Assembly: GCF_019393635.1 (NCBI RefSeq)
Contig: NC_057861.1
Coordinates: forward strand, 542,014,211 to 542,078,210
Length of the DNA stretch: 64,000 bases
Direction of reading: 5' to 3'
DNA from: Dromiciops gliroides
Lineage: Eukaryota; Chordata; Mammalia; Microbiotheria; Microbiotheriidae
The notes beneath the pieces are model-generated. The model ran no database searches. It was not told the DNA's origin and worked only from the letters and a program-made list of their open reading frames with translations. Of the stretch, positions 10,626 through 22,806 are shown one piece after another. Positions within the stretch are counted from its first letter, which is position 1. Every line of letters starts with the position of its first letter. The translations under genes were made by a program, and so were the position numbers.

Positions 10626-11345
10626 AGAATTTTATTTTCCAAATTACATGTAAAAACAAATTTTGACATCATTTTAAAAAAACTTTGTGCTCCAAGTTCT
10701 TTTCCTCCCTCCCTCCCTACCCCTTCTCCCAAGAACTAAAGCAATTCAATATAAGTTATACATGAGTAATCATGCAAAACATCTCCACATTAGCCAGGTT
10801 GTGAAAGAAAACAGACAAAAACAAAACTTCAGATTAAGGAACTATCAAAAAAATTATGCTTCATTCTGTTTTCAGATACCATCAGTTCTTTTTCTGTAGA
10901 TGGACTGAAATTTTTCTAAGTCCTTCAGAGTTATCTTGGATCATTGCATTGCTGAAAATAACCAAGTCATTCATAGCAGATCCTCTTACACTATTGCTGT
11001 TATTTTGTATACAGTACATTTCACTTTGCATCAGTTCATGTAGGTCTTTCCAGGTCTTTCTGGATAGTATCCTGCTCATCATTTTTTTAAATAGAAAACT
11101 ACATCAGAATCATTCTTTTGGGGGGGGGGGGCACGGGGATTAAGTGACTTGCCCAGGGTCACACAGCTAGTAAGTGTCAAGTGTCTGAGGCCAGATTTGA
11201 ACTCAGGTACTCCTGAATCCAGGACTGGTGCTCTATCCACTGTACCACCTAGCACAGTTTTGCTGTTACTATATACAGGGTTCTCTTGGTTCTGCTCATT
11301 TGCTAAATGCTCTAGGTCACCATTCTGTCTAGGGTAGTTGGGAAT
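10626..11345 (-). mobile_element. L1-like LINE 3' end, split by a SINE
   Basis: The minus strand contains the shared ORF2 C-terminal stretch KTWKDLHELMQSEM and the 3' UTR block that recurs at 18.0-19.5 and 32.1-32.8 kb. A SINE lies at 11118-11254. Confidence 0.55.
11118..11254 (-). mobile_element. tRNA-headed SINE, 5' end damaged
   Basis: The reverse copy ends at ccacctagca instead of the usual ccacctagctgcccc. A G-run replaces part of the tail. Confidence 0.8.
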
Positions 11346-12506
11346 CAATCTTTTGTCTCCCTTTATTTTATTTCAGTTATTATACATATATGTTTGCTTC
11401 TCTACTCTGTAAATTCAATTTCTTTTGGCTTTTTTTTTTTTAGCTCATATTATATTTTTCTAGCATCACACCATTGCCTTCTGCTGAAGACATTTGATGG
11501 AAAGTTGGTCATATTTAACTGTGCTAGAAAAACACAGCAAAAAAGATAAAGATATACATCCCAAAGACAGAACAGATATATGAGCAATGCAAACCAGAAT
11601 ATCTTTAATATAATGTCAGAAACTTATTGCCAGGTCTTTGGAGAAAGGATGATGCCAAAATATCTACAATTCCTTGTAGCTTCAGCATTCAGTGAGCTAC
11701 AGCTAACATCCAGTTAGTAAAAATAATGAATCCCATGAAATGATCACATTATTCTTATTTGAAAGGCATATTTCTATTGGGCTGGAACCAGTTACCTTTT
11801 TTTATGTAATCACACCTTCAAATAATTCTAATTCAAATACACTTCACTAGATTAATCATTCCTATTAATCTGGACCTCCCTGTACTTTGTTTTTAAACAA
11901 TGTCTTCTTTCTAAGTGAAGGGCTCCTGACAGAATTGTTGCAGTTGTTTCAATAAATTGATTAGTCTTATGTCCAATGAGATTCACATTCCAATAGAGTT
12001 CATGCTGCTTACCACAGCAGCACTACTTTGTTCCAGGTTGAGGAAATTGCAAATGTTAGAAAAAGGAAGTAATCTCTTCCTTTAACCCTGACAGATAATC
12101 AGATTATCTTTGAGGATTATACTTTTTAAAAAACCACTATAATCTGCTCCTATAATTAGTTACTGTAATCATGCAGGTAATTGTTTGTCAGACCCAACAT
12201 CTGGGGCAAAGTATGGTGAGCTTACGTTAAAAGATAAAGGACAATGTACATTTTAAGAAGTCACTTTATGTTACATGCTCTTGTAATGTCTCTATACTAC
12301 TCTGTTTGCATGGAGCAAAAGTTAGTAAAAAGTGCCCCCCACACACACACCATCCTAGGGAGACTAGCAATGAATATAGCCCCAAAGAGTCTTCTTAGAA
12401 GATAGTACCACAATAACAGTAAAGTTTTGATATGTTATTACAGCAATTTTATATCAATTTCTGAAATGGAGATGCTGTTTTCCAATGTATTTGGGTTTAT
12501 TTGCAG

Positions 12507-12568
12507 GACACGTCCTTATAGAGATTTCAAATACACACAAGAAACTTAATGACAGTCTTGATGAAAAT
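12507..12568 (+). CDS. BAIAP2L1: BAIAP2L1 exon 4, I-BAR domain (about residues 72-92)
   Basis: The acceptor is TTTGCAG at 12500-12506 and the donor is GTAGGT. The exon opens with the last two bases of a split Gly codon, so the upstream intron is phase 1, and reads HVLIEISNTHKKLNDSLDEN. This is the helical I-BAR segment ahead of the [13 protein letters not shown] stretch. It is followed by a very short 107-bp intron. It is the first exon in the window. Confidence 0.94.
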
Positions 12569-12675
12569 GTAGGTGAACCTTTTTCATTTTTACCTTTTTG
12601 AAATTCATTCAATTTTGTTTTAGAATTTTCAACAACTATTTTTAAATGTCATGTTCTATTTTTTCCTCCTGATAG

Positions 12676-12747
12676 TTCAAAAAATTCCATAAAGAAATTA
12701 TACATGAACTGGAGAAGAAGACAGAACTTGATGTCAAATACATGAAT
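12676..12747 (+). CDS. BAIAP2L1: BAIAP2L1 exon 5, I-BAR domain (about residues 93-116)
   Basis: The exon has 24 codons between acceptor CTGATAG and donor GTAAGT, phase 0 at both ends. It reads [20 protein letters not shown] followed by KYMN. The lysine-rich helix is typical of the membrane-binding face of the IMD, which contacts acidic phospholipids. The 3.2-kb intron after it holds SINEs, a (TC)n/(CA)n tract and an L2-like fragment. Confidence 0.95.
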
Positions 12748-13085
12748 GTAAGTATGCTGTTTTATTTCAATCATGAGAAGCCCCAGAGTCCTACTGGTGA
12801 ATGTCACCAAGGAAGTAACTTAACTGACTGCTTTCAATCCTGGGTCAATTTTTTCAGTTTAATTTGAAAACCAGAGTCCTGTTGTTAGCTTCCCAACTAG
12901 CTTCCCAGTTTTCCCCAGCCCTAAAATCTGGATGGAGTTTCTTCCTTTCTTTTTTTCTTGCATTCTTACCTTCTTACTCTTTTCATCTCTCCTCCTGTCT
13001 TCCTTCCTCCCTTTCATCTTTTCTTCCTTTCTTCCGGGATTGCTTTTAAAGGATACTTAGATCCCTGCTTAAAATGGATAGAAGA

Positions 13086-13220
13086 GGGGGCAGCTAGGTG
13101 GCGCAGTGGATAAGGCACCAGCCTTGGATTCAGGAGGACCTGAGTTCAAACTCAGCCTCAGACACTTACTAGCTGTGTGACCCTGGGCAAGTCACTTAAC
13201 CCCCATTGCTCTGAAAAAAA
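13086..13220 (+). mobile_element. tRNA-headed SINE
   Basis: 11-bp duplication aaaatggatag at 13071-13081 and 13220-13230. Confidence 0.92.
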
Positions 13221-13389
13221 AAATGGATAGTAGAAATATTATTAAGAAATCATTAAAACTTTTTGCAAAGTTAATAGCTAACATTTAGATACTGCCCACT
13301 AAGCACTGTGCTAAGCACTTTTTATAAATATTATCTCATTAAATCAATTTAATTTATTTAAATAATTACTTTGATTTATGTAAATATTT

Positions 13390-13565
13390 AATTTAAGTAG
13401 CTAAGTGGCACAGTGGATAGAGTGGTGGACCTGGAGTCAGGCCGACCTGGGTTCAACACTCACCGGTCTGTTTTGCCTCAATTTCCTCATCTAAAAAAAT
13501 AAGAGCACCTATCCCACAGGGTGTCATGAGGATTAAATGAGATGATAATAATAAAGAATGTATGT
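13390..13565 (+). mobile_element. MIR/older tRNA-type SINE
   Basis: Head gtggcacagtggatagagtg, B-box gggttcaaca, then ttgcctcaatttcctcatct and gtcatgaggattaaatgaga. Confidence 0.65.
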
Positions 13566-13818
13566 TGACTATAGCATTTTCTTTTTTAATAAAGCAGATA
13601 TTAAATTTCACAAATTAGTGACTTTTTAATATATTGAAACATAGTGAAAGATGTCACAATAACTTAATAAGAGATCAGTACCGTCACCCCTAAAATACTG
13701 CTCTAATCCAATCAGCTTCAACATTTATTAAGTGCCTGTTCCATGCCTTCCAGGAGCACAGAAGAATAACCATGATTATTTGAGGACAAGGGATTATGCA
13801 CTATTAAGAACATCAGGG

Positions 13819-13962
13819 GGGCAGCTAGGTGGCACAGTGGATAAAGCACCGGCCCTGGATTCAGGAGTACTTGAGTTCAAATCCGGCCTCAGACACTTGA
13901 CACTTACAAGCTCTGTGACCCTGAGCAAGTCACTTAACTCCCATTGCCCTGCAAAAAAAAAA
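13819..13962 (+). mobile_element. tRNA-headed SINE
   Basis: 13-bp duplication aagaacatcaggg at 13806-13818 and 13963-13975. Confidence 0.93.
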
Positions 13963-14074
13963 AAGAACATCAGGGAAGGCTTCCTGAAGGAGATGCTACT
14001 TCCAGGAGCTGAAACTTAAAGGAAAACTAGGGATTCTAAGAGGCAGAACTTCTCCCTTTCCTGTCCTAGTGAGG

Positions 14075-14345
14075 CAGGCAATTTGGTGGCCCAGTGGATA
14101 CAGCACAGGATCTGAAATCAAGAAGCTCTGAGTTTCAATTCGGCCTCCCAACATTTTGCTAAGGGTCACCTTCTGGTTTCTTGTCCATAGGCAAATCACT
14201 CAACTTCTGTTTGCTTCACTTTCCTCAACTATAAAATGGAGATTAGTATTAATGTTAGGATTAAATGAGATATTTGGTTTTGTTGTTGGGGTTTTTTAAA
14301 TGCTTAACACAGTGCTAATCCCTTAAGTATTTTATAAATGCTTAT
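14075..14345 (+). mobile_element. Older tRNA-type SINE (MIR-like)
   Basis: gtggcccagtggatacagca, gagtttcaattcggcctccc, cactttcctcaactataaaa and gattaaatgagatat occur in MIR-like order. Confidence 0.6.
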
Positions 14346-15049
14346 TCCCTTCCCCTTTCCCCTTTCCCCTTTCTCTTTCACCAATCTAAATAACACTTTT
14401 GGCCTTTTACCTTTGGTCACTTGTCCACCTTTTCAATAAGAATTTTCTTTAGTGCTCCTAGAACTTCCATTCCATCCCACACTTGTCCTTTATGCTCCTA
14501 TAATTGTAAAATTGCAGCCAAGCAAAGCTTTCCATATTTAGGCTTTCCTCTTTTCTGTTAGTACAAAAAGCAGCTAACCATTTTCTTTCTTTCTTTCTTT
14601 TTTTTTTTTGGCTCATTTTCTTTCACTTTGATGTGGCCTTAGGGCTCCCAATCACCTTATCTGAGCCCTTCCCAGAATTGCCCATACATTCTTACATTCT
14701 TACATCCACCTAATCTGCCCAAGGTTTTGGGTGTTTTTTGTTTTTGTTTTTATTTTTAATCCAATTCCGTTATCTTGCTAAATATCTTTTGCAGTTCTTT
14801 TGTTTCCTAAATTCCTTTCATTATATCTCTTGCTTCTTATTCCTTCTGTCTTCCGGTCCTCTCTGAAACCTAATTCCCTTCTAATGACCCTCCCTTCCAT
14901 CACCACCCTTTCCAATATTGGCTGTTCTTTTTCACCCTTGGGGAGGGTGAAGGGGAATCAAAATATTTTTTATTCCTTGTTGCCCCTTCCTATCTATCCC
15001 TCTACCCCATTTGCTATATCCTGTTGATTATTATCTATGGACTGCTACC

Positions 15050-15052
<3 letters not shown>

Positions 15053-15138
<86 letters not shown>

Positions 15139-15140
15139 AC
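15053..15140. repeat. (TC)n(AC)n compound microsatellite
   Basis: About 60 bp of TC runs straight into about 27 bp of AC. Confidence 0.97.
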
Positions 15141-15519
15141 CTTCCTTCCTCAATGAGCCCTGTGCTAAATTCATAAGCCTTCTCTCCTCTCACTCGCCTG
15201 TACTCATACTAGAAGACTTAACCTCCATAATGATTTTTCCTCAATCTTCTGACTTCCCATGACTTGTTCCTCCACTGCACCTCAGCTACACACAGACATT
15301 CATACCCTTGATTTTGCCATCATCCATAAGTGTCCCACTTCCATGTTTACAAACTCTGAAATTCCTTTATCTGATCACATCATTTATCATTCCATCTTTC
15401 TCTGTGCCCTATGACCTTGAAGACTATTCTTTCTCTTCACTGTGACCTCTATTCCTTACATTCTCCAGTTCTAATTGGTCTCCCTTCTTCATGTCTCTGT
15501 TGACTCCAGTCCATCTCCC

Positions 15520-15725
15520 ACTCACTGGATTTCTCTAAAGTGTAGGTCTGAACACTGTCACCCCCTGCTCAGTGGGCTCTAGTGACTTCCTGTTAACTTC
15601 AGGATCTAATATAAATGCCTTTGGCACTTAAAGCTTTTCTTAACTTGACCCCTTCCACATTTCCTGACTTTTTATACCTTACTCTCCTCCACACACTATG
15701 TTTGAGCAATATGGCCCTATTTACA
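15520..15725 (+). mobile_element. L2-like LINE fragment
   Basis: Sequence such as agtgacttcctgttaacttc, aggatctaatataaatgcct and cacacactatgtttgagcaa follows the same order as the L2-type tails at 31.1 and 39.8 kb. Upstream 14.8-15.4 kb is pyrimidine-rich and not classified. Confidence 0.45.
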
Positions 15726-15906
15726 GTTCCTCAAACACAAAAGCCCGTCTCCTCAAAGCAGAGTTTTTGCATTTCAACCAGCAATGCTTTACCTCCCTAC
15801 TATAATTATAAGATTTTCAGAGATGCAAAATAGAAGACCTGGCCCTTCATTAATGCTAATTGACAGTGATAATTGAATAACCATGCATATGGCGTTTTAA
15901 TTACAG

Positions 15907-16044
15907 GCAACTCTAAAGAGATACCAAACAGAACACAGAAGTAAATTAGATTCTTTGGAGAAATCTCAGGCAGAGTTGAAAAAGATTAGAAGGAAAAGTC
16001 AAGGTGGGAGAAATGCCCTGAAGTATGAGCACAAAGAAATCGAG
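15907..16044 (+). CDS. BAIAP2L1: BAIAP2L1 exon 6, I-BAR domain (about residues 117-162)
   Basis: The exon has 46 codons between acceptor TTACAG and donor GTAAAT, phase 0 at both ends. It starts [20 protein letters not shown] and ends [10 protein letters not shown]. It continues the long antiparallel helical bundle of the IMD. The basic KKIRRKSQ cluster at mid-exon fits the positively charged actin and membrane surface known for the family. Confidence 0.96.
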
Positions 16045-16584
16045 GTAAATAGAAGCTTCCTATCTGATTTTTCCAATGTCACCTTTGGGGTTGATTTGAT
16101 TTCTTTGTTATTTTGCCTATAGATGATTCCTGGTAAATGGTAGGCTTCCCTATCTCAGTCTTTATCTACTAATATTCTACCAGATAGGATGAATGAAAAC
16201 TAATTTAATTTGATTTAGTTTAAAGCAATTAGTAACCAAAAGCCTAGAGGCTGTTGAGTTTTCTATAGTTAAAGACTGTTCTTAAGTAAGCCCTAAAAAT
16301 GTTAGCATTTTCTCCTGAATCAGATTGAATATGTGTGGTGCCCTGTTGCCCAGTTTAACAATGATCACCTAAAAATAGGCTAAGTGACCTTGTTGATATC
16401 TGATCCAGCAAGGGTATCTACATTTCGCTTTCACTATTTTCAAGCTTTAAAAAAAATAATGAACTAACATTACCAAGTGTTGGACTACAAATATTGAACT
16501 TGTACTGTGAATTTGGATTCTGTGCTCTGGATAGCTTGACTATTAACATTGTTACACTTGTATAATTGCCATTTGTTTCCTTAG

Positions 16585-16737
16585 TATGTAGAAACTGTCA
16601 CCTCTCGTCAGAGCGATATCCAGAAATTTATTGCAGATGGCTGCAAAGAAGCTCTCCTTGAAGAGAAAAGGCGATTCTGCTTTCTGGTTGACAAACATTG
16701 CTCTTTTGCTAATCACATAAATTACTATCACCTACAG
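16585..16737 (+). CDS. BAIAP2L1: BAIAP2L1 exon 7, I-BAR domain (about residues 163-213)
   Basis: The exon has 51 codons between acceptor CCTTAG and donor GTAAGT, phase 0 at both ends. It opens [20 protein letters not shown] and closes with a Cys/His-rich helix ending NHINYYHLQ. The sequence is near-identical to the human protein as I recall it, as expected for the conserved domain core. It has no frameshift or stop. Confidence 0.96.
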
Positions 16738-16811
16738 GTAAGTATAAAAGGGAAATAAAATTGCGAGGGGGCTAGCAATCTTATTTCCAATTTCAGATAG
16801 AATTCCCACTC

Positions 16812-17042
16812 ACATAGGATTATAAAGTTGTAGATTTAGAGCTGGGAAGGGACATCCTAAGCCAGGGGATCTAGCCTAACCCCTTCTTTTTATGTCTGAG
16901 GAGAGGGAGGCCTAGGGAAGTTGAGTGATTATATTATATATAGAGAGAGAGAGAGGTCATAGAGGTAATAGGCAGCAGAAGTAGAATTTTAACTCAGTCC
17001 TCTGACTCAACTCTTTCTACTCTATCTATCACCATGCTTATG
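16812..17042 (-). mobile_element. MIR-like SINE
   Basis: tagatttagagctgggaagg, tatgtctgaggagagggagg, ctcagtcctctgactcaact. Confidence 0.5.
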
Positions 17043-17149
17043 TTCTGCACACACACACACACACGTGTGTGTATGCAGGATATATAATATATCAAATACA
17101 AGCATGTATATTTCCTATGATGCACTACTGAGCACATAGTAAGTAGATT

Positions 17150-17388
17150 TGTTGTTGCTTTTCAGTAATTTTAGTTATCTGACTCTTTATGACCCCATTT
17201 GGGGTTTTCTTGGCAAAGATCCTGAAGTAGTCTACCATTTCTTTCTCCAGCTCATTTTACAGATGAGGAAACTGAGGCAAAAAGGGTTAAGGGACTTGCC
17301 CAGGATTATACAACTAGTAAGAATTAGAGGCTGGATTTGAACTCGGGTCTTTCTGACTCCAAGTCTGGCACTCTATCCATCGTGCCAT
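17150..17388 (-). mobile_element. Long-type tRNA-headed SINE
   Basis: On the + strand: tttggggttttcttggcaaa, ttttacagatgaggaaactg, then the reversed head gcactctatccatcgtgcca. Confidence 0.82.
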
Positions 17389-17689
17389 TAATAAATGTTG
17401 TTGAATTGAATTCAAAGCCTAAGTCCTTTTGAGTAAGTGATGATATCTTCATGTGTCACAAAGGCAGAATTTGGGAACCAGAAGCTAAAAGGCAGGCATT
17501 CCCATTCTGAGCCATGCAATAATGGTCCAATCTCTTACCCTCTCTGAGCTTCAGTGTCTTTGTTTAGAAAATGGGAGGTTTGGACTAAACGATTTCCAAA
17601 GTCCCTTCCAGCTCTCTAGCTGATCACTACAGGAGATGTCTTTTATCACCAAGTTCCTCTTTAACTCTTTATTTCTTTTGCTTTTACAG

Positions 17690-17857
17690 TCTGCAGAATT
17701 ACTCAATTCTAAACTACCAAGATGGCAGGAAACTTGTGGTGATGCCACCAAAGTGCCAGAAAAGATCATGAGTATGATAGAAGAAATAAAGACACCAGGT
17801 TCCACCCCAGTATCAGGAACTCCTCAACCTTCACCAATGATAGAAAGAAGTAGTATG
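17690..17857 (+). CDS. BAIAP2L1: BAIAP2L1 exon 8, end of I-BAR domain and start of linker (about residues 214-269)
   Basis: The exon has 56 codons between acceptor TTTTACAG and donor GTGGGT, phase 0 at both ends. It starts [20 protein letters not shown], then [15 protein letters not shown] closes the IMD. A Ser/Thr/Pro-rich linker with [12 protein letters not shown] follows. The last codon before the donor is ATG. Confidence 0.96.
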
Positions 17858-18602
17858 GTGGGTACTTTTATTTCCACTTCTATATTATTATGTGTTTAGG
17901 CATACCTTTTTCTAGAAGACAATCTGACCCAAGAGTTGTCTTGGTATAATGAATAGAGCACTGGGCTTCGAATCAAAAAGACTTAGGTTCAAATCCTGCT
18001 TCTTTCTTTAAAAATAATAAACATTTTTATTTGTGATTTTGAGTTTCATATGGCCAAAGGGCTATAAAACTGTGCATACCCTTTGACCCAGCAATACCAT
18101 TATGTCTTTTCCAAAGCAATCATAAAAAAGGGAAAAGGACCCACATGTACAAAAATATTTATTGCTGCTCTTGTTGTGGTGGCATGGAATTGGAAGTTGA
18201 GGGGATGCCCATCCATTGGAGAATGGCTGAAGAAGTTGTGGTATATGAATGCAATGGAATACTATTGTGCTGTAAGAAACGATGAACAGGCAGATTTCAG
18301 AGAAACCTGGAAGGACTTACATGAACTGATGTTAAGTGAGATGAACAGAACCAGGAGAACACTGTACACAGTATCAACAACATTGTGTGTTGATCAGCTG
18401 TGATAGACTTGACTCTTATCAGCAACACAGTGATCCAAGATAGTTCCAAAGGTCTCATGATGGAAAATGCTCTCCAAATCCAGAATCTAGATGCAGATTG
18501 AACCATACTATTTCTACTTTTTGGGGGTTTTTTTTGAGGTTTTCCCCTTTTGTTCTGATTCTTCTTTCACAGCATGACTAATGCAGAAATATGTTTAATG
18601 TG

Positions 18603-18706
<104 letters not shown>

Positions 18707-18784
18707 ACCTATATCAGATTGCTTGGTTCCTTAGCCGGGGGGACAAAAATTTGGAACTAAAAATCTTATAAAAACAAGTGTTAT

Positions 18785-18930
18785 GGGGCAGTTAGGTGGC
18801 GCAGTGGATAGAGCACCGGCCCTGGATTCAGGAGGACCTGAGTTCAAATCTGGCCTCAGACACTTAACACTTACTAACTATGTGACCCTGGGCAAGTCAC
18901 TTGACCCCAAATGTCTCACTTAAAAAAAAA
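18785..18930 (+). mobile_element. tRNA-headed SINE inside nested LINE
   Basis: Complete copy in the 3' UTR of the + strand LINE. It separates ttataaaaacaagtgtta from tgttgaaaactctctctgca. Confidence 0.88.
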
Positions 18931-20340
18931 ATGTTGAAAACTCTCTCTGCATGTAACTAGAAAACAATAAAATACTTTTAGGATTAATTTTGAGTTCCAA
19001 ATTTTGTTCCTCCTTCTGTCCTCCCCTCTCTCCTCCCTGAGGTAGTAAGCAATCAGATATGGGTTATACATGTGCAATTATGTAGAACATTACCATATTA
19101 ATCATTTTATATAAGAAAACTTGAATAAAAGGAAAAAAGAAAAGAAAATGAAAAATAGCATGCTTCAGGCTACATTCAATCAATATCAGTTCTTTGGAGG
19201 TGGAAGTATGCTTCATCATTGGTCCTTTGGGATTGTCTTGAATCATTGTATTACTGAGAATAGTTGTCATTCTCAGTTCTTCATCAAACAATATTGCTGT
19301 CTCTGTGCATAATATTCTCTTGATTCTACTCACTTCATTATACATCAGTTCATACAAGTCTTTCCAGGTCCTTCTGAAATCATCCTGCTTGTTATTTCTT
19401 ATTGCACAATAATATTCCATCACCATCATATTTTGTTTAACCATTCACCAGTTTATTTAACCATTCACCAGTTGATGGACATTCCTTTGTCAAATCCTGC
19501 TTCTGATACATACTAGCTGTGTGATGCTGGGACCAGTCACTTAACCTCAGTTTCCTCATCTGTAAAATGAGGGTGTTGGTCCTTTCCATTTCTAAATCTT
19601 CTCTGCCTCCTAGTGGAGATTCAGCACACTTTCAAGAAGAAGCCACTCTTTCTGAAAAGATCCTTTCATTCCTTTCTTCTGCCCCTCCCCCAACCCAGGT
19701 TTTGAAACTCTCTGTGGGAGGTTTGCAGCATCACCTTAAACAACATTCTGGGTACTGTGGAAATTTCATTTCTTTTTCTAATTTTTTGAAGGTCCCAAGG
19801 TGAAAACATATATTTCTCCTGGGAATTTACAAATATCTGGAACTATAGCTGTGAAAAATTATTATGTTACATGCCTCTAACATCTCTTACAACAACTATT
19901 GTATACAACAACATGATGCAAAGATCATTGCCCTCCCCACCCCCTCCAAAAAAATGAATGATACTAATAGGCGGATGGAAATCTATCCTTGATATCTAAA
20001 AACCCTGGGTTTAGGTCCTGTTCCTTACATGTACTGACAGTGTGATCCAAAACAAGTCAGTTAATTTCCCAGGCTCTTAAGTAATGTACTAGGGTTATAA
20101 ATTGCTAATCTCTGCCTTGATAAAGGGAGCTTACTCGCTGCCAGTTTCTTGTACCAGTAAAATCACAATTGTCTAGTGCAACTCAAAATAATAATAATGT
20201 TCTAGGTTTAGGTTGGGCTTTCCAATAAAGACTGTAAAGCATTAAATCAATCAACAAGCATATATTGAATTCCTACTATGTGTCAGGTGCTGAGTATACA
20301 AATACAAAGAAAGAAACAATCGCTATTCACTAAGTAACTG

Positions 20341-20593
20341 TTGTTTTGTTGTTCGGTCGTTTCAGTCATGTCTGACTATTCATGACCCATTTGGGGTTTT
20401 CTTGGCCAAGTTATTGGAATGATTTGCCATCTCCTTCTCAAGCTCATTTTACAGATGAGGAAACTGAGGCAAACTGGGTCAAGTGACCTGCCCAGGATCA
20501 CAAAACTGCTAAGTGTCTGAAGCTGGATTTGAACTCAGGTCTTCCTGACTCCATGGCTGGCATTCTATATACTGTGATACCTAGCTGCCTCTT
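20341..20593 (-). mobile_element. Long-type tRNA-headed SINE
   Basis: On the + strand it begins gttgttcggtcgtttcagtc and ends with reversed head gatacctagctgcctc. Confidence 0.87.
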
Positions 20594-20728
20594 AAGCAAC
20601 TTGGTCATGTCTAAATTTAATAGAACTTTACTAATAACACAGAAATGATATTTGTGCTATAATTTCAGGCAATTAATTGAATATCATTACTTTTGCTTTG
20701 TTAATGTAATATTAATTATTATTCACAG

Positions 20729-20876
20729 GTTGGGAAAGAATATGACACTCTCCCTAGGTATTCACCAAAGATGCCCCCAATTTCTTCGGCCAAAGCATAT
20801 GCGAGTCCTCTGGTTGATATGTTTAACAACCCAGCAACCATCCCAAAGACTTCAGAAAGGTTAAATAATACAGCTG
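20729..20876 (+). CDS. BAIAP2L1: BAIAP2L1 exon 9, linker before SH3 (about residues 270-318)
   Basis: The exon has 49 codons plus one base between acceptor TTCACAG and donor GTAAGG. It starts [20 protein letters not shown] and includes [18 protein letters not shown]. The last base begins an Asp codon completed in the next exon. This low-complexity, proline-containing linker differs more from the human sequence than the flanking domains do, as usual for the family. Confidence 0.94.
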
Positions 20877-21193
20877 GTAAGGAATTTGGTTGTAGTCTCT
20901 TTGAACCAATACTTAATTTGTAATTATACTTTATGAATACTTTAAATAAGACATGTAGTGAAAAATAGAAATCTATCTAGTGCCAGCAATAAAAATTAGA
21001 TTTAAAGGATTAATCCTTCAAAAACAAAGGTCCAAAAACCCCAAAACAAAGGTCCAGTAATGTTTTAAGAACATTTTGATTAGTGATGTGCTGGTTATTT
21101 TGTGATACATGCTGAATTTATACATTGATAGATGGCTTAGGACCTGGGAAGGAATGAACAAGCATTTTTTTTTTGTTTGTTTTGTTTTGTTTG

Positions 21194-21331
21194 GGGGGGG
21201 GGGTTGAGGTGACTGGGGTTAAGTGACTTGCCCAGGGTCACACAGCTAATAACTGTGTGAATCCAGACTTGACCTCAGATCCTCCTGACTCCCAGGGTCC
21301 ATGCTTTATCCTTTGTGTTGCCTAGTTACCC
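21194..21331 (-). mobile_element. tRNA-headed SINE, first of a tandem pair
   Basis: Diverged reverse copy. tgaacaagca precedes it (21155) and tgaacaag follows (21335). Confidence 0.82.
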
Positions 21332-21369
21332 CAGTGAACAAGTTTTTGGGTTTTTGTTTTGGTTTTTGG

Positions 21370-21511
21370 GTTTTTTTGTGAGGCATTTGGGGTTAAGTGA
21401 CTTGCCCAGGGTCATACAACTAGTAAGTGTCTAGTGTCTGAAGACGGATTTGAACTCAGCTCCTCCTGAATCCAGGGCTGGTGCTCTATCCACTGTGCCA
21501 CCTAGCTGCCC
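21370..21511 (-). mobile_element. tRNA-headed SINE, second of a tandem pair
   Basis: Reverse copy between tgaacaag (21335) and tgaataagcattt (21513). Confidence 0.87.
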
Positions 21512-22663
21512 CTGAATAAGCATTTTAATGAATGTTTACATTCCAGGCACTGTACTGTATTGTACAATGCTCTGCATTGTATTATCTCTTGTATTCAGAA
21601 CCTTACTTTCTAAATCTTCACTGAACAAACATTAATTAAGCATCTACTTATGTCCAGGGCACTATGCTACAGTCTGGGAAGACAAAAACAAAACGAGTCC
21701 CTGCCCTCAAGGAACTTACCTTCTACTGGAGGGGCTCATATCCTGGGGATATAACCTATAGCCAGTGATATCTGTGGCCATTATCATGAAACCGTATTTA
21801 CAATGAAACATTCTGAGACACGTTTCAGATTGTAAATTCACAGACTATTACTCCTCTTGCCAGTAGGCTCAGAATCCAAATAAGTGTTTTTCATCTTTTC
21901 TAGCAAAGAATTATGTGTGCAAAATCAATACTATTGGGTGACTTTCCCAAATGATTAAATTCTTCATGCAGCCAAGATTACTAAACAGTTCTGAAAATTA
22001 AAAACCAAAATGTAAACTTGCATTTTTAGCCCTAAGCATAGAAGGATTAATTTTTGTATGAAAACTACTAAGCCCCCTAGGAGGTCATGATCCCTTTCCT
22101 TTTCCTCTGTCCTCAGTCTACTTTTTGAGTCCCACTTCAAATAAAACTGACAAGAATCAACTGTGTGTAAAAAAAAATAACATAAGATTTGGCCTTTGAA
22201 GTAGCTGGGACAAATATGAGCATAGGAAATCTTTAGAAAGACTTTTGATTGAGAGAGATCTGTATGGCAAGAATATTCTGTAGTCTTTTACCTTTGGGAA
22301 ATGCTACAAGCAGTAGTAGTTTAGAATGTGTAATTAAAATATTGTTTATAAGATTCATATTCATGTGACTTTGATTTTGTGGTTTTGGCAAATGTCAATG
22401 AAAACATTTAGTTGTTTCAGTACTACCTGGGTAATTAGAGTTTGGAAGGATTGCTATATTTAAACATTTGAGTATTACAGTCTATACAAGTACTAAAGAG
22501 GAACAAAAGCAACATTTTGTTAAAAAAAGAAATACACCAAAACGCATCTCAGGTTTAAAAGTTGGGAACAACAACTATTTGTCTGGAAAGAAACAAATTT
22601 CTCCATCCCTTCATATTATGCTTTTCAAAGTGGTATAATGTATCTTTTTTATTATTATTATTT

Positions 22664-22806
22664 TGTGTGTGTGAGGCAATTGGGGTTAAGTGACTTGCCC
22701 AGGGTCACACAGCTAGTAAGTGTTAAGTGTCTGAGGCCGGATCTGAACTCAGGTCCTTCTGACTCCAGGGCCGGTGCTCTATCCACTTCGCCACCTAGCT
22801 GCCCCA
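22664..22806 (-). mobile_element. tRNA-headed SINE
   Basis: The flanks share taatgtatctt. The A-tail has drifted to a GT-containing run. Confidence 0.9.

Noticed and set aside
12864..13049. Ser/Phe-rich + strand frame right after exon 5
   Set aside because: It comes from a pyrimidine-rich tract (ttcctttcttttttcttg type), with no splice logic and no domain.
18083..18403. 106-codon + strand frame considered as a gene
   Set aside because: It is the C-terminal end of LINE ORF2, repeated at 32206 (+) and 19064 (-), and lies inside an insertion with target duplications.
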